From contig JAUROO010000040.1 of the NCBI GenBank assembly GCA_030829765.1, positions 1 through 39,510 of the forward strand: 39,510 bases of DNA, in the 5' to 3' direction. The stretch's first letter is position 1; the number at the start of each line of letters is the position of its first letter. The notes beneath the pieces were generated by a model. That model had not been told where the DNA came from. It was given only the letters and a program-made list of their open reading frames with translations, and ran no database searches. This document shows, one piece after another, positions 16,755 to 24,874 of the stretch. The position numbers and the translations under genes are program-made. This DNA comes from Miltoncostaeales bacterium. GTDB lineage: Bacteria > Actinomycetota > Thermoleophilia > Miltoncostaeales > Miltoncostaeaceae.

Positions 16755-16760
16755 AGGCTA
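16755..16760 (-). promoter_or_regulatory. Candidate -10 element of dapF (leaderless)
   Basis: Minus-strand TAGCCT, whose first three bases are the TAG stop of miaA, 8 bases before the dapF GTG. It would allow dapF-dapL-dut to be transcribed apart from miaA. No clear -35 box. Confidence 0.4.
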
Positions 16761-17666
16761 TCCGACGCCCTCGCGGGCGCGCCGCCATGCCGCCGCGATG
16801 GACGCCACGGCCGCCTCCGGTGGGCCGTCGCCCAGGTCGATCTGCAGGTCCGGGCACATCCTGCGCATCCAGGTGCCCTGCATCCGGGCAAGCCGCCGGG
16901 TGCGCACGTTCACGGCCTCCTCGAACTGCGCGATGTCGATGTCCCCCGCCGCAACTGCCCGGGCCTCTCCCATCCCGATCACCTGCGCTGGGCCGCGCGC
17001 GAGGTCCGGGCGGGATGCCGCCCTCGTCAACTCGTCGATGAGGCCGTCTGCCATCTCCCTGCGCACGCGCTGGGCGATGAGCCGGTGCAGTACGTCCCGC
17101 GGACGATCGAGCCCGACGACGAGAGTGGGGCGCCGGGGAGCCGCGGCCCAGATATCGCCTCCGCCCGCGTCCCCGGAATGCGCACGCTCCAGTGCCCGCG
17201 CCAGACGGCGCGGATTGGCGGGGTCGGTGGCCGCCGCGAGGTCCGGTGCGCGGCGGCGCAGTTCCGCCATGGCGGCAGCGGGATCGGCCGCCAGCGCCTC
17301 GGCCCATTCGCGCACATCGGCGTCGGGCGGCGGGCGCATGTCCAGGTCACACGTGGCCGCCCTCAGGTACAGCCCCGTGCCCCCCGCGATGATCGGCACG
17401 CGCCCCCTGCCCACGAGGTCGTCCACAACCGCGTGGGCCGCCTGCGCGAAGCCACCCGCACGGGAATCCTCATGCAATTCCAGATCGCCCACGAAGCGGT
17501 ATGTCACCTCGGCCCGTGCTGCGGGGCCCGGCGCGTCCGACGCCACCTCCAGGCCCCGGTAGCGCTGGAACGGGTCGGCCACCAGGACCTCGCCCCCCAT
17601 CTCCCGTGCCAGCGCGTGCGCCACCGCGCTCTTCCCGCATGCCGTGGGCCCGAACAGGGCGAGCAC
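16758..17666 (-). CDS. miaA: tRNA dimethylallyltransferase
   Basis: Transfers the dimethylallyl group of DMAPP to N6 of A37 in tRNAs reading UNN codons; the product is the substrate of MiaB, encoded just upstream. The 302-residue protein has a P-loop GPTACGKS (6-13, usually GPTASGKS), ADPFQRYRGLEVAS in place of the common DSMQVYRGLDIGT, and GGTGLYLRA. GTG at 17666 is the only start that keeps the P-loop at the expected distance. It begins 14 bases after the miaB stop. The P-loop Cys and the altered DPFQ stretch are divergent but the key Asp, Gln and Tyr remain. Confidence 0.93.
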   Translation of the reverse strand: MLALFGPTACGKSAVAHALAREMGGEVLVADPFQRYRGLEVASDAPGPAARAEVTYRFVGDLELHEDSRAGGFAQAAHAVVDDLVGRGRVPIIAGGTGLYLRAATCDLDMRPPPDADVREWAEALAADPAAAMAELRRRAPDLAAATDPANPRRLARALERAHSGDAGGGDIWAAAPRRPTLVVGLDRPRDVLHRLIAQRVRREMADGLIDELTRAASRPDLARGPAQVIGMGEARAVAAGDIDIAQFEEAVNVRTRRLARMQGTWMRRMCPDLQIDLGDGPPEAAVASIAAAWRRAREGVG

Positions 17667-17680
17667 CTCGGCGGGGGTGC

Positions 17681-19024
17681 TCAGGCGGCCCCCGCCGGTT
17701 GCGGCACGGCCACCCGATGCCCTGCCAGCGTCGTGGACGTCGCCGCGTCGATCATCACGGGCACGATCGTCCCGGCCTCCGCTGCCCCGTCGAAGTTGAC
17801 CGTCACGTTGTGCGACGACCGGCCGCTCATCCGCGACGGGTCGGTGCGCGACGGCCCCTCCACCAGGACGTCCGCGACCCGCCCGACGTGACGGGCCAGG
17901 CGCTCACGCGCAGTGGCCTGGACCACCTCGATGAGGCGCGCGATGCGCTCGGACTTCACCTCCGGGCGAACGTCGTCCTCCATCTGCTCGCCTGCCTCGG
18001 TTCCCGGGCGCGCCGAGTACACGAAGGTGTACGCACCGTCGTATCCCGCCTCGCGCACCAGCGATTCGGTGTCGGCGAAGTCGGCGTCCGTCTCGCCGGG
18101 GAAGCCGACGATCAGGTCGGTGGTCAACGCGACGTCCGGAACTGCCTCACGGATGCGCCCCACCAGGTCGAGGTACCGCTCCCGGTCATACGTACGGCGC
18201 ATGGCCTTGAGAACGCGGCTCGACCCCGACTGCGCGGGCAGGTGGATGTGCGCGCACACCTCGGGCACGTCGCGGTGGACGGCGATCACGTCCGCGCGGA
18301 TGTCCTTGGGATGGGGGCTCGTGTACCGGACGCGCCGGATCCCCGGCACGGCCGCAGCCGCTGCCAAGAGCTCCGCGAATCCCATGCGCGCATCGGCCGG
18401 AAGGTCCCGGCCATAGGAGTTCACGTTCTGGCCGAGCAGCGTGACCTCCACCACCCCGTCGTCAGCCTGGGCCGCGACCTCCTCCAGGATCGCCTGCGGC
18501 GGGCGGCTGCTCTCACGACCGCGCACCGAGGGCACGATGCAGTACGAGCAGACGCAGTTGCAGCCCACCGAGATCTGCACCCAGGCCTGATGCGGCCGCT
18601 CGCGCAGCGACGGCAGGTCCCCGCTGAACCGCCCGTCGAACGTGAATGCGCCCACTGACTGCAGGCGCTCGCGCGCGAGCAACTCGCCCAGGCGGGTCAC
18701 CTCGCCGGGCCCGAACGCGATGTCCACGAAGGGGAAGTCGCGGAACACCGACTCCTTCTGGCTCTGGGCCCAGCACCCGCCCACGGCCACCACCACGTCG
18801 GGCCGCTCGCGCTTGATACGCCGCGCATCGCCCAGGTTGCCCATGAAGCGCTCATCCGCCGACCCGCGGATCGTGCATGTGTTGAACACGATCAGGTCCG
18901 CGCCATCGCGATCCGGGCTCTCGTGGTAGCCGAGGGTGCCGAGCAGTCCACGCATCCGCTCGGAGTCATGCGCGTTCATCTGGCACCCGAAGGTGGTCAG
19001 GTGGTACCGGGGCATGGCCGCCAT
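17681..19024 (-). CDS. miaB: tRNA-2-methylthio-N6-dimethylallyladenosine synthase
   Basis: Radical SAM methylthiotransferase that adds the methylthio group at C2 of i6A37. The 447-residue protein has the three UPF0004-domain cluster cysteines (Cys14 in TFGCQMN, Cys50 in FNTCTIR, Cys84 in GGCWAQ) and the radical SAM motif CxxxCxxC at Cys155, 159 and 162 (CNCVCSYCIVP). A C-terminal TRAM-like domain ends the protein. ATG codons at 19024 and 19015 are both possible; MPRYHLTTFGCQMN from the second looks more like homologues. A long GC-rich hairpin separates it from recA and could cover its ribosome-binding region. Confidence 0.96.
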   Translation of the reverse strand: MAAMPRYHLTTFGCQMNAHDSERMRGLLGTLGYHESPDRDGADLIVFNTCTIRGSADERFMGNLGDARRIKRERPDVVVAVGGCWAQSQKESVFRDFPFVDIAFGPGEVTRLGELLARERLQSVGAFTFDGRFSGDLPSLRERPHQAWVQISVGCNCVCSYCIVPSVRGRESSRPPQAILEEVAAQADDGVVEVTLLGQNVNSYGRDLPADARMGFAELLAAAAAVPGIRRVRYTSPHPKDIRADVIAVHRDVPEVCAHIHLPAQSGSSRVLKAMRRTYDRERYLDLVGRIREAVPDVALTTDLIVGFPGETDADFADTESLVREAGYDGAYTFVYSARPGTEAGEQMEDDVRPEVKSERIARLIEVVQATARERLARHVGRVADVLVEGPSRTDPSRMSGRSSHNVTVNFDGAAEAGTIVPVMIDAATSTTLAGHRVAVPQPAGAA

Positions 19025-19028
19025 CGTA

Positions 19029-19064
19029 GCCCCGCGCCCGCGGCGTCGCCGACGGGCGCGGGGC
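19029..19064 (-). terminator. GC-rich hairpin between recA and miaB
   Basis: Perfect 12-bp inverted repeat (19029-19040 with 19053-19064) whose 12-base loop can itself pair as GGC/GCC. It follows the recA stop on the minus strand by 12 bases and ends four bases before the first possible miaB ATG. No U tract follows, so it is either an attenuating terminator of the U-less type or a structure that limits miaB translation. Confidence 0.5.
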
Positions 19065-19076
19065 CGCGGTGGGGTC

Positions 19077-20195
19077 CTACGCGGCCTTCACCTCTGCTGC
19101 GGCATCCTCCGTGCCACCTGCGACCTCCAGGACCTCGCCGGTCTCCGGGTCCACGACCAGGCCATCCTGCGGGATGATGCCGGTGGCCTCGCGGATGCGC
19201 CGCTCGATCTCGTCCGCGATGTCGGTGTGCTCGAGCAGGAATGCCCGCGCGGCATTGCGCCCCTGGCCCAGACGGTCATCACCGAACGAGTAATACGCGC
19301 CGCTCTTCGTGAGGATGTCGTGCTCGATGCCGAGGTCCAGCAGGGAGCCCTCGCGCGACACGCCCTCCCCGTAGAGGATGTCGAACTCCGCCTGCCGGAA
19401 CGGGGGCGCCACCTTGTTCTTCACCACCTTCACGCGGGCGCGGCTGCCGATCACCTCGGCGCCCTCCTTCAGGTTCTCGATGCGCCGGACATCCAGGCGC
19501 ACCGAGGAATAGAACTTCAGGGCGCGGCCGCCCGGCGTGGTCTCGGGTGAGCCGAACATCACGCCGATCTTCTCGCGGAGCTGGTTGGTGAACACGCAGA
19601 TGGTGCCGGCGCGGTTCAACGTGCCCGCAAGCTTGCGGAGCGCCTGGCTCATCAGGCGCGCCTGGAGGCCCACATGCGTGTCGCCCATCTCACCCTCGAT
19701 CTCGGCCTTGGGCACCAGGGCGGCCACCGAGTCGATCGCCACCACGTCCAGCGAACCGGAGCGCACCAGCAGGTCGGCGATCTCCAGCGCCTGCTCGCCA
19801 TGGTCGGGCTGGGACACCAGGAGCTCATCCGTGTTCACGCCGATGCGTCGCGCATAGGCGGGGTCCAGCGAGTGCTCGGCGTCGATGAAGGCGGCCAGTC
19901 CGCCCCGCTGCTGGGCCTGTGCCATCACGTGGTAGAGCAGGGTGGTCTTGCCCGATGCCTCCGGGCCGAAGATCTCGACGATGCGGCCGCGCGGAAGGCC
20001 CCCGATGCCCAGGGCGATGTCCAGCGGAAGCGCGCCCGTGGGCACGTAGTCGATGTCGGTCTGCGGCATGTCGCCCATCCGCATGATCGCGCCCTTGCCG
20101 AACTGCTTCTCGATCTGCGCGACCGCCGATCCCAGTGCCTCGGACTTCTCCACGGTGCCCCCCTGTCGCGCGCCTGCCGGCGCCCCTTGCGTCAT
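19077..20195 (-). CDS. recA: Recombinase RecA
   Basis: Forms the ATP-dependent filament on single-stranded DNA for homologous recombination and triggers LexA self-cleavage. The 372-residue protein has a Walker A loop GPEASGKT (77-84), FIDAEHSLDP, VVAIDSVAALVP (Walker B), the L1 region KAEIEGEMGDTHVG and the L2 region ending GSPETTPGG, all in normal order. The C-terminus is acidic, as usual. I placed the start at the ATG at 20195; a GTG at 20153 with a G-rich ribosome-binding site is an alternative that would remove 14 non-conserved residues. Transcription probably starts in the 149-base gap after cinA, where a LexA box overlaps the -35 position. Confidence 0.97.
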   Translation of the reverse strand: MTQGAPAGARQGGTVEKSEALGSAVAQIEKQFGKGAIMRMGDMPQTDIDYVPTGALPLDIALGIGGLPRGRIVEIFGPEASGKTTLLYHVMAQAQQRGGLAAFIDAEHSLDPAYARRIGVNTDELLVSQPDHGEQALEIADLLVRSGSLDVVAIDSVAALVPKAEIEGEMGDTHVGLQARLMSQALRKLAGTLNRAGTICVFTNQLREKIGVMFGSPETTPGGRALKFYSSVRLDVRRIENLKEGAEVIGSRARVKVVKNKVAPPFRQAEFDILYGEGVSREGSLLDLGIEHDILTKSGAYYSFGDDRLGQGRNAARAFLLEHTDIADEIERRIREATGIIPQDGLVVDPETGEVLEVAGGTEDAAAEVKAA

Positions 20196-20211
20196 CTCGG
20201 TACCCGGGCGG

Positions 20212-20217
20212 AGTCTA
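20212..20217 (-). promoter_or_regulatory. Candidate -10 element of recA
   Basis: Minus-strand TAGACT, 16 bases before the ATG at 20195. The LexA box ends 19 bases upstream, so a bound repressor would cover the -35 region. This gives the recA gene its own SOS-inducible promoter downstream of cinA. Confidence 0.5.
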
Positions 20218-20236
20218 GGTCGCCGCCCGGTCGTAT

Positions 20237-20250
20237 GGAACACATGTTCG
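20237..20250 (-). promoter_or_regulatory. LexA (SOS) box upstream of recA
   Basis: On the minus strand the site reads CGAACATGTGTTCC. It matches every position of the Gram-positive LexA/DinR consensus CGAACRNRYGTTYC. Position directly upstream of the recA -10 element is what is expected for an SOS-repressed promoter. No lexA gene is in the window. Confidence 0.85.
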
Positions 20251-20344
20251 CACAGGGACCGGACGCTCCTTCCCCGCCGCGGACAGTAGGGGCCAACCGC
20301 GCACCACCAATGCGCAGCGGTGCGCTTTGGCGCGCACAGCCGCG

Positions 20345-21580
20345 TCAGCCGGCGAGTGCCTGGCGCAGGAGGTGCAGGGCGATGGTGGCCGCCCTCGTGC
20401 GGATGCGTTCGCGGTCGCCGTGCAGCCGGAGTTCCCGCACCTCCTCGTGGCCGGGACCCGCCACGCACACGTACACCAGGCCGACCGGCTTCTGCGCAGT
20501 CGCGCCGCCCGGCCCCGCGATGCCGGTGACGGCGACGGACCAGTCCGCGCCGAGCGCAGCGCGTGCTCCACGCGCCATTTGCCGGGCCACGGGACCGGAC
20601 ACCGCCCCGTGCTCGTCCAGCATCGACCGGGGAACAGCCAGCACCGCGTGCTTGGCGTCGTCCGAGTAGGAGACCACGCCGCCGAGGTACCATGCGCTGG
20701 CCCCGGCCACGCCCGTGAGCCGCGCCCCGATCATGCCCCCCGTGCACGACTCCGCGGTCGCCAGGGCCTCTCCACGCTCTGCCAGGAGCCGACCAACCAC
20801 CTCCTCCACACCGGCGCCATCGCGGGAGAAGATCGCACCTGGGAAGCGTGCCTCGAGCAGGGCGGTGAAGGCGTCGGCCTCGGGGCCCGGCGGCCTGAGC
20901 GTCACCTCGAGCTCACCCGGGCGCGCGCACACGCCCACCACCAGGCCGCGGCCCTCCGGATCGGACTCGTCCAGGACCTGCATGAACTCGGACTCCACCA
21001 CCCCCGCCATCCGCAGTTCGCGCGGCGCGCCGCCGCCCGCAGCGTCCAGCACCCGGGCCACCACGGGCACCTGACGTGCGTCCTCCCACGCCGCCCGGCA
21101 CTCCCACGGCGGGCCGGGCAGCACCACCACCACAGTGCCCCCGGCTTCCACCACCGCCCCCGGAGCCGTGCCCGCCGGGGGCAGTACCACTGCCCCCTCC
21201 GGCACCTGGGCCTGCTTCCGGGCCCCGCGCTCCCGGGCCGCGTGGGGCCCGCGCACGGGGACCCGCTCGAGCGCGGCCTGCACGAGCGCGAGCGCCGCGG
21301 GGTCCTCCACCAGGCTCCTGCCCGAGGCGCGCGCCACGGCTTCCATGGTGCGGTCGTCGTGCGTGGGCCCCAGACCACCGGTCACCACCACCAGGTCCAC
21401 GCCGCCCGAGAACGCGAGCCGCACCGCATCCCGGATGTCGTCGAGGCCATCCCCCACCACGATCGTGCGGGTCAGTGACACGCCGGCTGCTGCCAGGTGG
21501 GCCCCGATCATCGCGCCGTTCTCGTCGCGTACCCGACCCTCCAGCACCTCCGTGCCGGTCACCACCACCGCCGCGCGCAC
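20345..21580 (-). CDS. cinA: CinA-like protein: MoCF-type domain plus nicotinamide-nucleotide amidase
   Basis: Two-domain protein. The N-terminal molybdopterin-binding-like (COG1058) domain shows GTEVLEGRVRDENG and VVVTGGLGPTHDDRT, and the C-terminal PncC domain shows AESCTGGMIGARLTGVAG and AVTGIAGPGG. PncC domains deamidate NMN in the pyridine nucleotide cycle, and the N-terminal domain acts on ADP-ribose or NAD-related pyrophosphates in studied homologues. The 411-residue length is normal. The GTG start at 21580 lies 3 bases after the stop of the rodZ-like gene. The rodZ-cinA-recA order is conserved in many Gram-positive bacteria, and cinA is often co-expressed with recA. Confidence 0.94.
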   Translation of the reverse strand: MRAAVVVTGTEVLEGRVRDENGAMIGAHLAAAGVSLTRTIVVGDGLDDIRDAVRLAFSGGVDLVVVTGGLGPTHDDRTMEAVARASGRSLVEDPAALALVQAALERVPVRGPHAARERGARKQAQVPEGAVVLPPAGTAPGAVVEAGGTVVVVLPGPPWECRAAWEDARQVPVVARVLDAAGGGAPRELRMAGVVESEFMQVLDESDPEGRGLVVGVCARPGELEVTLRPPGPEADAFTALLEARFPGAIFSRDGAGVEEVVGRLLAERGEALATAESCTGGMIGARLTGVAGASAWYLGGVVSYSDDAKHAVLAVPRSMLDEHGAVSGPVARQMARGARAALGADWSVAVTGIAGPGGATAQKPVGLVYVCVAGPGHEEVRELRLHGDRERIRTRAATIALHLLRQALAG

Positions 21581-21583
21581 GGC

Positions 21584-22306
21584 TCAGCCCGCGGGCAGTC
21601 GCTCGACGCCGGTGCGCGTGATGAGGAACGTCCCCGTGCCGCCCGTGATCTGCACGGGCTCCCCGTCGATGGTGACGCCGATCGCCTTCGGCGCACCGAT
21701 CCGCACCCACGCGGACTCGGCGACCGGGAACGTGCGGGAGGCGCCCGGAACGAGCACGCCGCTGTACAGGGTGGGACCGTCCTCCGAGCCCCGTCGCACC
21801 TCGAGGTAGCTGCCCCGCGATCCCTCGCCCCGGAAGCCCACCTCCACCGGCGGTTGCGGAGCAGTGGCAGTAGTGGGCGTCGACTGGGCCGTCGGCGTGC
21901 TGCTGGTCGGCGTCCCCGCGGGGGATTCCCCGCCACCCACGCCGAGCCAGGCCAGGAGGGCCACTCCCGTCACGCCGCCGATGGCGAGCCACAGCAGCTG
22001 CGCCTCGCGCCGGCGTGGGCCCGCACCGACAGATCGCCGACTCCGGCGGGAGGTGTCGCCGTCCCCGGAGAACTCCCCGAAGCGGGAGTCGTATTCGTCC
22101 AGCACCAGTTCCGCATCGAGACCCAGGTAGTTCGCATACGCACGCAGGAACCCGCGGACGTACGAGGGGTCGGGGAGCAGGTCGAATTGCTCCTCCTCCA
22201 TGGCACGCAGGTACCGGGAGCGTATGCGCGTCCCGGCCTCCGCCGTGGGGTAGTCGATGCCCTGCCGCACGCGGGCCTCGCGAAGGCTGTTGCCGATCTC
22301 AAACGT
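21584..22306 (-). CDS. RodZ-like helix-turn-helix membrane protein with an apparent ACG start
   Basis: The protein has an N-terminal Xre-type helix-turn-helix (FEIGNSLREARVRQGID, then IRSRYLRAMEEEQFDLLP and YVRGFLRAYANYLGLD), a basic linker, one membrane helix (about 103-122), a Thr/Pro/Ser-rich stretch and a C-terminal beta domain. That is the layout of RodZ, the MreB-associated shape protein, and of YmfM. The usual opening MFEIGNxLREAR is present as TFEIGNSLREAR. The codon at the Met position, 22306, is ACG; an in-frame TAG lies four codons upstream and no ATG, GTG or TTG intervenes. The next possible start, GTG at 22270, would delete the first helix. A TAGCGT hexamer ends 6 bases before the ACG. 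It could be a true ACG start, an internal start, or a sequence error. Confidence 0.85.
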   Translation of the reverse strand, partial: TFEIGNSLREARVRQGIDYPTAEAGTRIRSRYLRAMEEEQFDLLPDPSYVRGFLRAYANYLGLDAELVLDEYDSRFGEFSGDGDTSRRSRRSVGAGPRRREAQLLWLAIGGVTGVALLAWLGVGGGESPAGTPTSSTPTAQSTPTTATAPQPPVEVGFRGEGSRGSYLEVRRGSEDGPTLYSGVLVPGASRTFPVAESAWVRIGAPKAIGVTIDGEPVQITGGTGTFLITRTGVERLPAG

Positions 22307-22312
22307 GCCCCG

Positions 22313-22318
22313 ACGCTA
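22313..22318 (-). promoter_or_regulatory. Candidate -10 element of the rodZ-like gene (leaderless)
   Basis: Minus-strand TAGCGT followed by CGGGGC and then the ACG codon at 22306. Spacing and sequence resemble rpiA (TACGCT, TCGGGC, ATG), supporting a start at this codon. It lies in the short gap after ftsK. Confidence 0.35.
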
Positions 22319-22341
22319 TCACCGGCGGCGGGGCGGCGGGG

Positions 22342-24837
22342 CTAGGCGCCGGGGTCGTCGTCCGCGTCGACGCAGGCGATGCCCAGTACCCGGGGGATGT
22401 CCCCCTCGCCGATCAGCACGGTGCGGGGCTTCGACCCCTCGTGGCCGGAGATCACCCCGAGCCGCTCGAGAGAATCGACCAGGCGCCCGGCCCGCGCGTA
22501 GCCCACGCCCAGCCGGCGCTGCAGCAGCGATACCGAGGCGGTCCCCTGTTGCACGACGGTCTCCACGGCCGTGCGCAGCATCTCGTCACCGCCCGCGTCC
22601 ACCTCCGGCTCGGCCGGCTCGGCGCGCTCCAGCAAGTCCTCGCGCATCTCCGGCGCGCCCTGGCGCCGCCAGTGGTCGGTGATGGCCAGGATCTCGTCCT
22701 CGCCGACGTAGGCCCCCTGGAGGCGCTGCAGGCGCGATGTGCCAACCGGGCGGAACAGCATGTCACCGTTGCCGAGCAGGCTCTCCGCGCCACCGGAGTC
22801 CAGCACCACGCGCGAATCCACCTGGGACGACACCGCGAACGCGATACGCGATGGCACATTGGCCTTGATCATCCCGGTGATCACATCGACCGATGGCCGC
22901 TGCGTGGCCAGCACCAGGTGGATGCCGACCGCCCGCGCCTTCTGGGCGATGCGGATGATGGCGTCCTCCACCTCGCCCGGGGCGACCATCATGAGGTCGG
23001 CCAGCTCGTCGATCACCACCAGGATGTGCGGGATCTCCGACAACCCCTGGTCGCGCCGGATGGCATTCCAGTCGGTGAGGTTGCGCGCCCGCGCCGCGCC
23101 CATGATCTCGTAGCGCGACTCCATCTCCCGCACGATGTTCGCCAGCACGGCCGTGGCGTTCTTCATGTTCGTCACGACCGGGGTCAGGAGGTGGGGAATC
23201 CCCTCGTAGTGGTTGAGCTCCACCTTCTTCGGGTCGATCATGACCAGGCGCAGCTGGTCCGGCGTGGCGCGCAGCAGGATCGAGGCGAGGAGCCCGTTGA
23301 GGCACACGCTCTTCCCGGTGCCCGTCGAGCCCGCGATGAGCAGGTGCGGCATCCGGGCGATGTCCAGGAAGACCGCCTTGCCGCCGATATCCAGCCCGAG
23401 CCACGCTGCGAGCGGGCCGGTGCCCTCCGGGAAGTCCCGCCAGACGTCCCCCAGGGTCACCATGCTGGCGTCGCGGTTGGGGACCTCCACGCCCACCGCC
23501 TGCTTGCCGGGAATCGGGGCCAGGATCCTGAGCTCGTCGGTGGCCGCGAGGGCGTACGCCAGGTCGTCGCGCAGGTTCGACACCTTGGCCACCTTGGTGC
23601 CCGGTGCAAGCCGCAGTTCGTACCGTGTAACCCGGGGCCCCGATATGGCGTCGACCATCTCGGCCTCCACGCCGAACTCGGCCAGCGCCTCCACGAGGCG
23701 GCGGGAGGTGTCACGCACCTGCGCCACCGGCATCCGTGACACGCGGCCGGACGTGCGCAGCGACTTTCGTGGCGGGGTACGCCAGCCGCCGCGCGGCGCC
23801 CCGCCCGCAGCACCGTGCACGTCCTCGTCCGGCGCCGGCTCGTCGGCCGCCCCGTCACCGGCCGCCGCGGCAGCCGGGACCTCGACCGGCATGAAGGGAT
23901 CCCCGTCGGCATCGTCGCCGGCATCATCCAGCGGGTCATCCAGCACGTCGTGCGCGTCCGCGTCGGGGAACAGGTCGGCCGCCTCCCCGGCGTCATCGCC
24001 GTCATCGTCGGCGCCGCCCGGGGCGGGACCACCCGCAAGCGCGGGGCTGGGCGGCAGGTGGCCTTCCTCACCGAAGATATCCGGAAAGCTGTCCGCCCCA
24101 TCCACGGGGTCGACGCCCGGCTCGCGCCGCGTGCTGGGCGCGGCGACCGTGCGCGCGATGGCACGGGCCTCCTCCCCCGCGCGCCGGCTGCCGCGCACGG
24201 CGGTGCCCGTCGCGGTGGCCACGCCGCGCCCCACGGCGACCCCGGCCGCCTGCACTCCACGGCCGGAACCACGCAGCGCCTCGCCCAGCGATGCACCGCT
24301 CATCAGCACCATGCCGGCGGCGATGCCGAGCACGGTCAGGATGTTCGCACCCGCCGGGCCTATGGTGCTGTCCGCCGCCCACCACAGGCCCGCGCCGATC
24401 AGCCCGCCGGTGGCCTGCATCTCGTCCATGTCGAACGTGCCCGTTGCGGTGGCCATTCCCTCGCCGAATAGCCCGGATGCCAGGCCAAGCACGATTGCCA
24501 GGCCGGCCAGCAGCGCACCAATGCGGAACGGTGTGGAGTCGAACACCGGGATGCGGACGATGAGGTGGATACCGATCGCGACCATCACGAGCGGCGCCAG
24601 CCCCACGCCGCGACCCACGAACACGCGGATGAACTCCTCGAGGTACTGGCCGAACATCCCGCCGCTCACCCCGGCGAACACGACCGCGCCGAGGAATGCC
24701 CCGAGGGCGATGAGCGCGAGGCCGCCGATCTCGCGGTAGCCGCCACCCGGGCGCCGGGGCGGGGGTGCCGCACGACGCGACGACGATCCCTTGCGGGACC
24801 CGGAACGCGTGCGGGCCTTCGAGGCAGTCGCGGGCAT
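22342..24837 (-). CDS. ftsK: DNA translocase FtsK/SpoIIIE
   Basis: ATP-driven double-stranded DNA pump at the division septum that clears chromosome termini. The 831-residue protein begins with a basic tail, then four or five membrane segments between residues 37 and 180. A long acidic Asp/Ala/Pro-rich linker (about 240-345) follows, then the RecA-like motor with Walker A GSTGTGKSVCLNG (Lys509), VMIDPKKVELNHYEG and ILVVIDELADLMM. The C-terminal winged-helix gamma domain (QRRLGVGYARAGRLVDSLE) reads polar DNA motifs. Start ATG at 24837, 37 bases after the RNase J stop, with only a weak AGG before it. Confidence 0.96.
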   Translation of the reverse strand: MPATASKARTRSGSRKGSSSRRAAPPPRRPGGGYREIGGLALIALGAFLGAVVFAGVSGGMFGQYLEEFIRVFVGRGVGLAPLVMVAIGIHLIVRIPVFDSTPFRIGALLAGLAIVLGLASGLFGEGMATATGTFDMDEMQATGGLIGAGLWWAADSTIGPAGANILTVLGIAAGMVLMSGASLGEALRGSGRGVQAAGVAVGRGVATATGTAVRGSRRAGEEARAIARTVAAPSTRREPGVDPVDGADSFPDIFGEEGHLPPSPALAGGPAPGGADDDGDDAGEAADLFPDADAHDVLDDPLDDAGDDADGDPFMPVEVPAAAAAGDGAADEPAPDEDVHGAAGGAPRGGWRTPPRKSLRTSGRVSRMPVAQVRDTSRRLVEALAEFGVEAEMVDAISGPRVTRYELRLAPGTKVAKVSNLRDDLAYALAATDELRILAPIPGKQAVGVEVPNRDASMVTLGDVWRDFPEGTGPLAAWLGLDIGGKAVFLDIARMPHLLIAGSTGTGKSVCLNGLLASILLRATPDQLRLVMIDPKKVELNHYEGIPHLLTPVVTNMKNATAVLANIVREMESRYEIMGAARARNLTDWNAIRRDQGLSEIPHILVVIDELADLMMVAPGEVEDAIIRIAQKARAVGIHLVLATQRPSVDVITGMIKANVPSRIAFAVSSQVDSRVVLDSGGAESLLGNGDMLFRPVGTSRLQRLQGAYVGEDEILAITDHWRRQGAPEMREDLLERAEPAEPEVDAGGDEMLRTAVETVVQQGTASVSLLQRRLGVGYARAGRLVDSLERLGVISGHEGSKPRTVLIGEGDIPRVLGIACVDADDDPGA

Positions 24838-24874
24838 ACGTGACCTATTTGGCCCCGCGAACCCGCGTTCCTTC

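Noticed and set aside
20320..20337. Small inverted repeat GTGCGC/GCGCAC after cinA as a terminator
   Set aside because: Only six pairs, no U tract, and in GC-rich DNA such repeats are frequent. The evidence is too weak to list.
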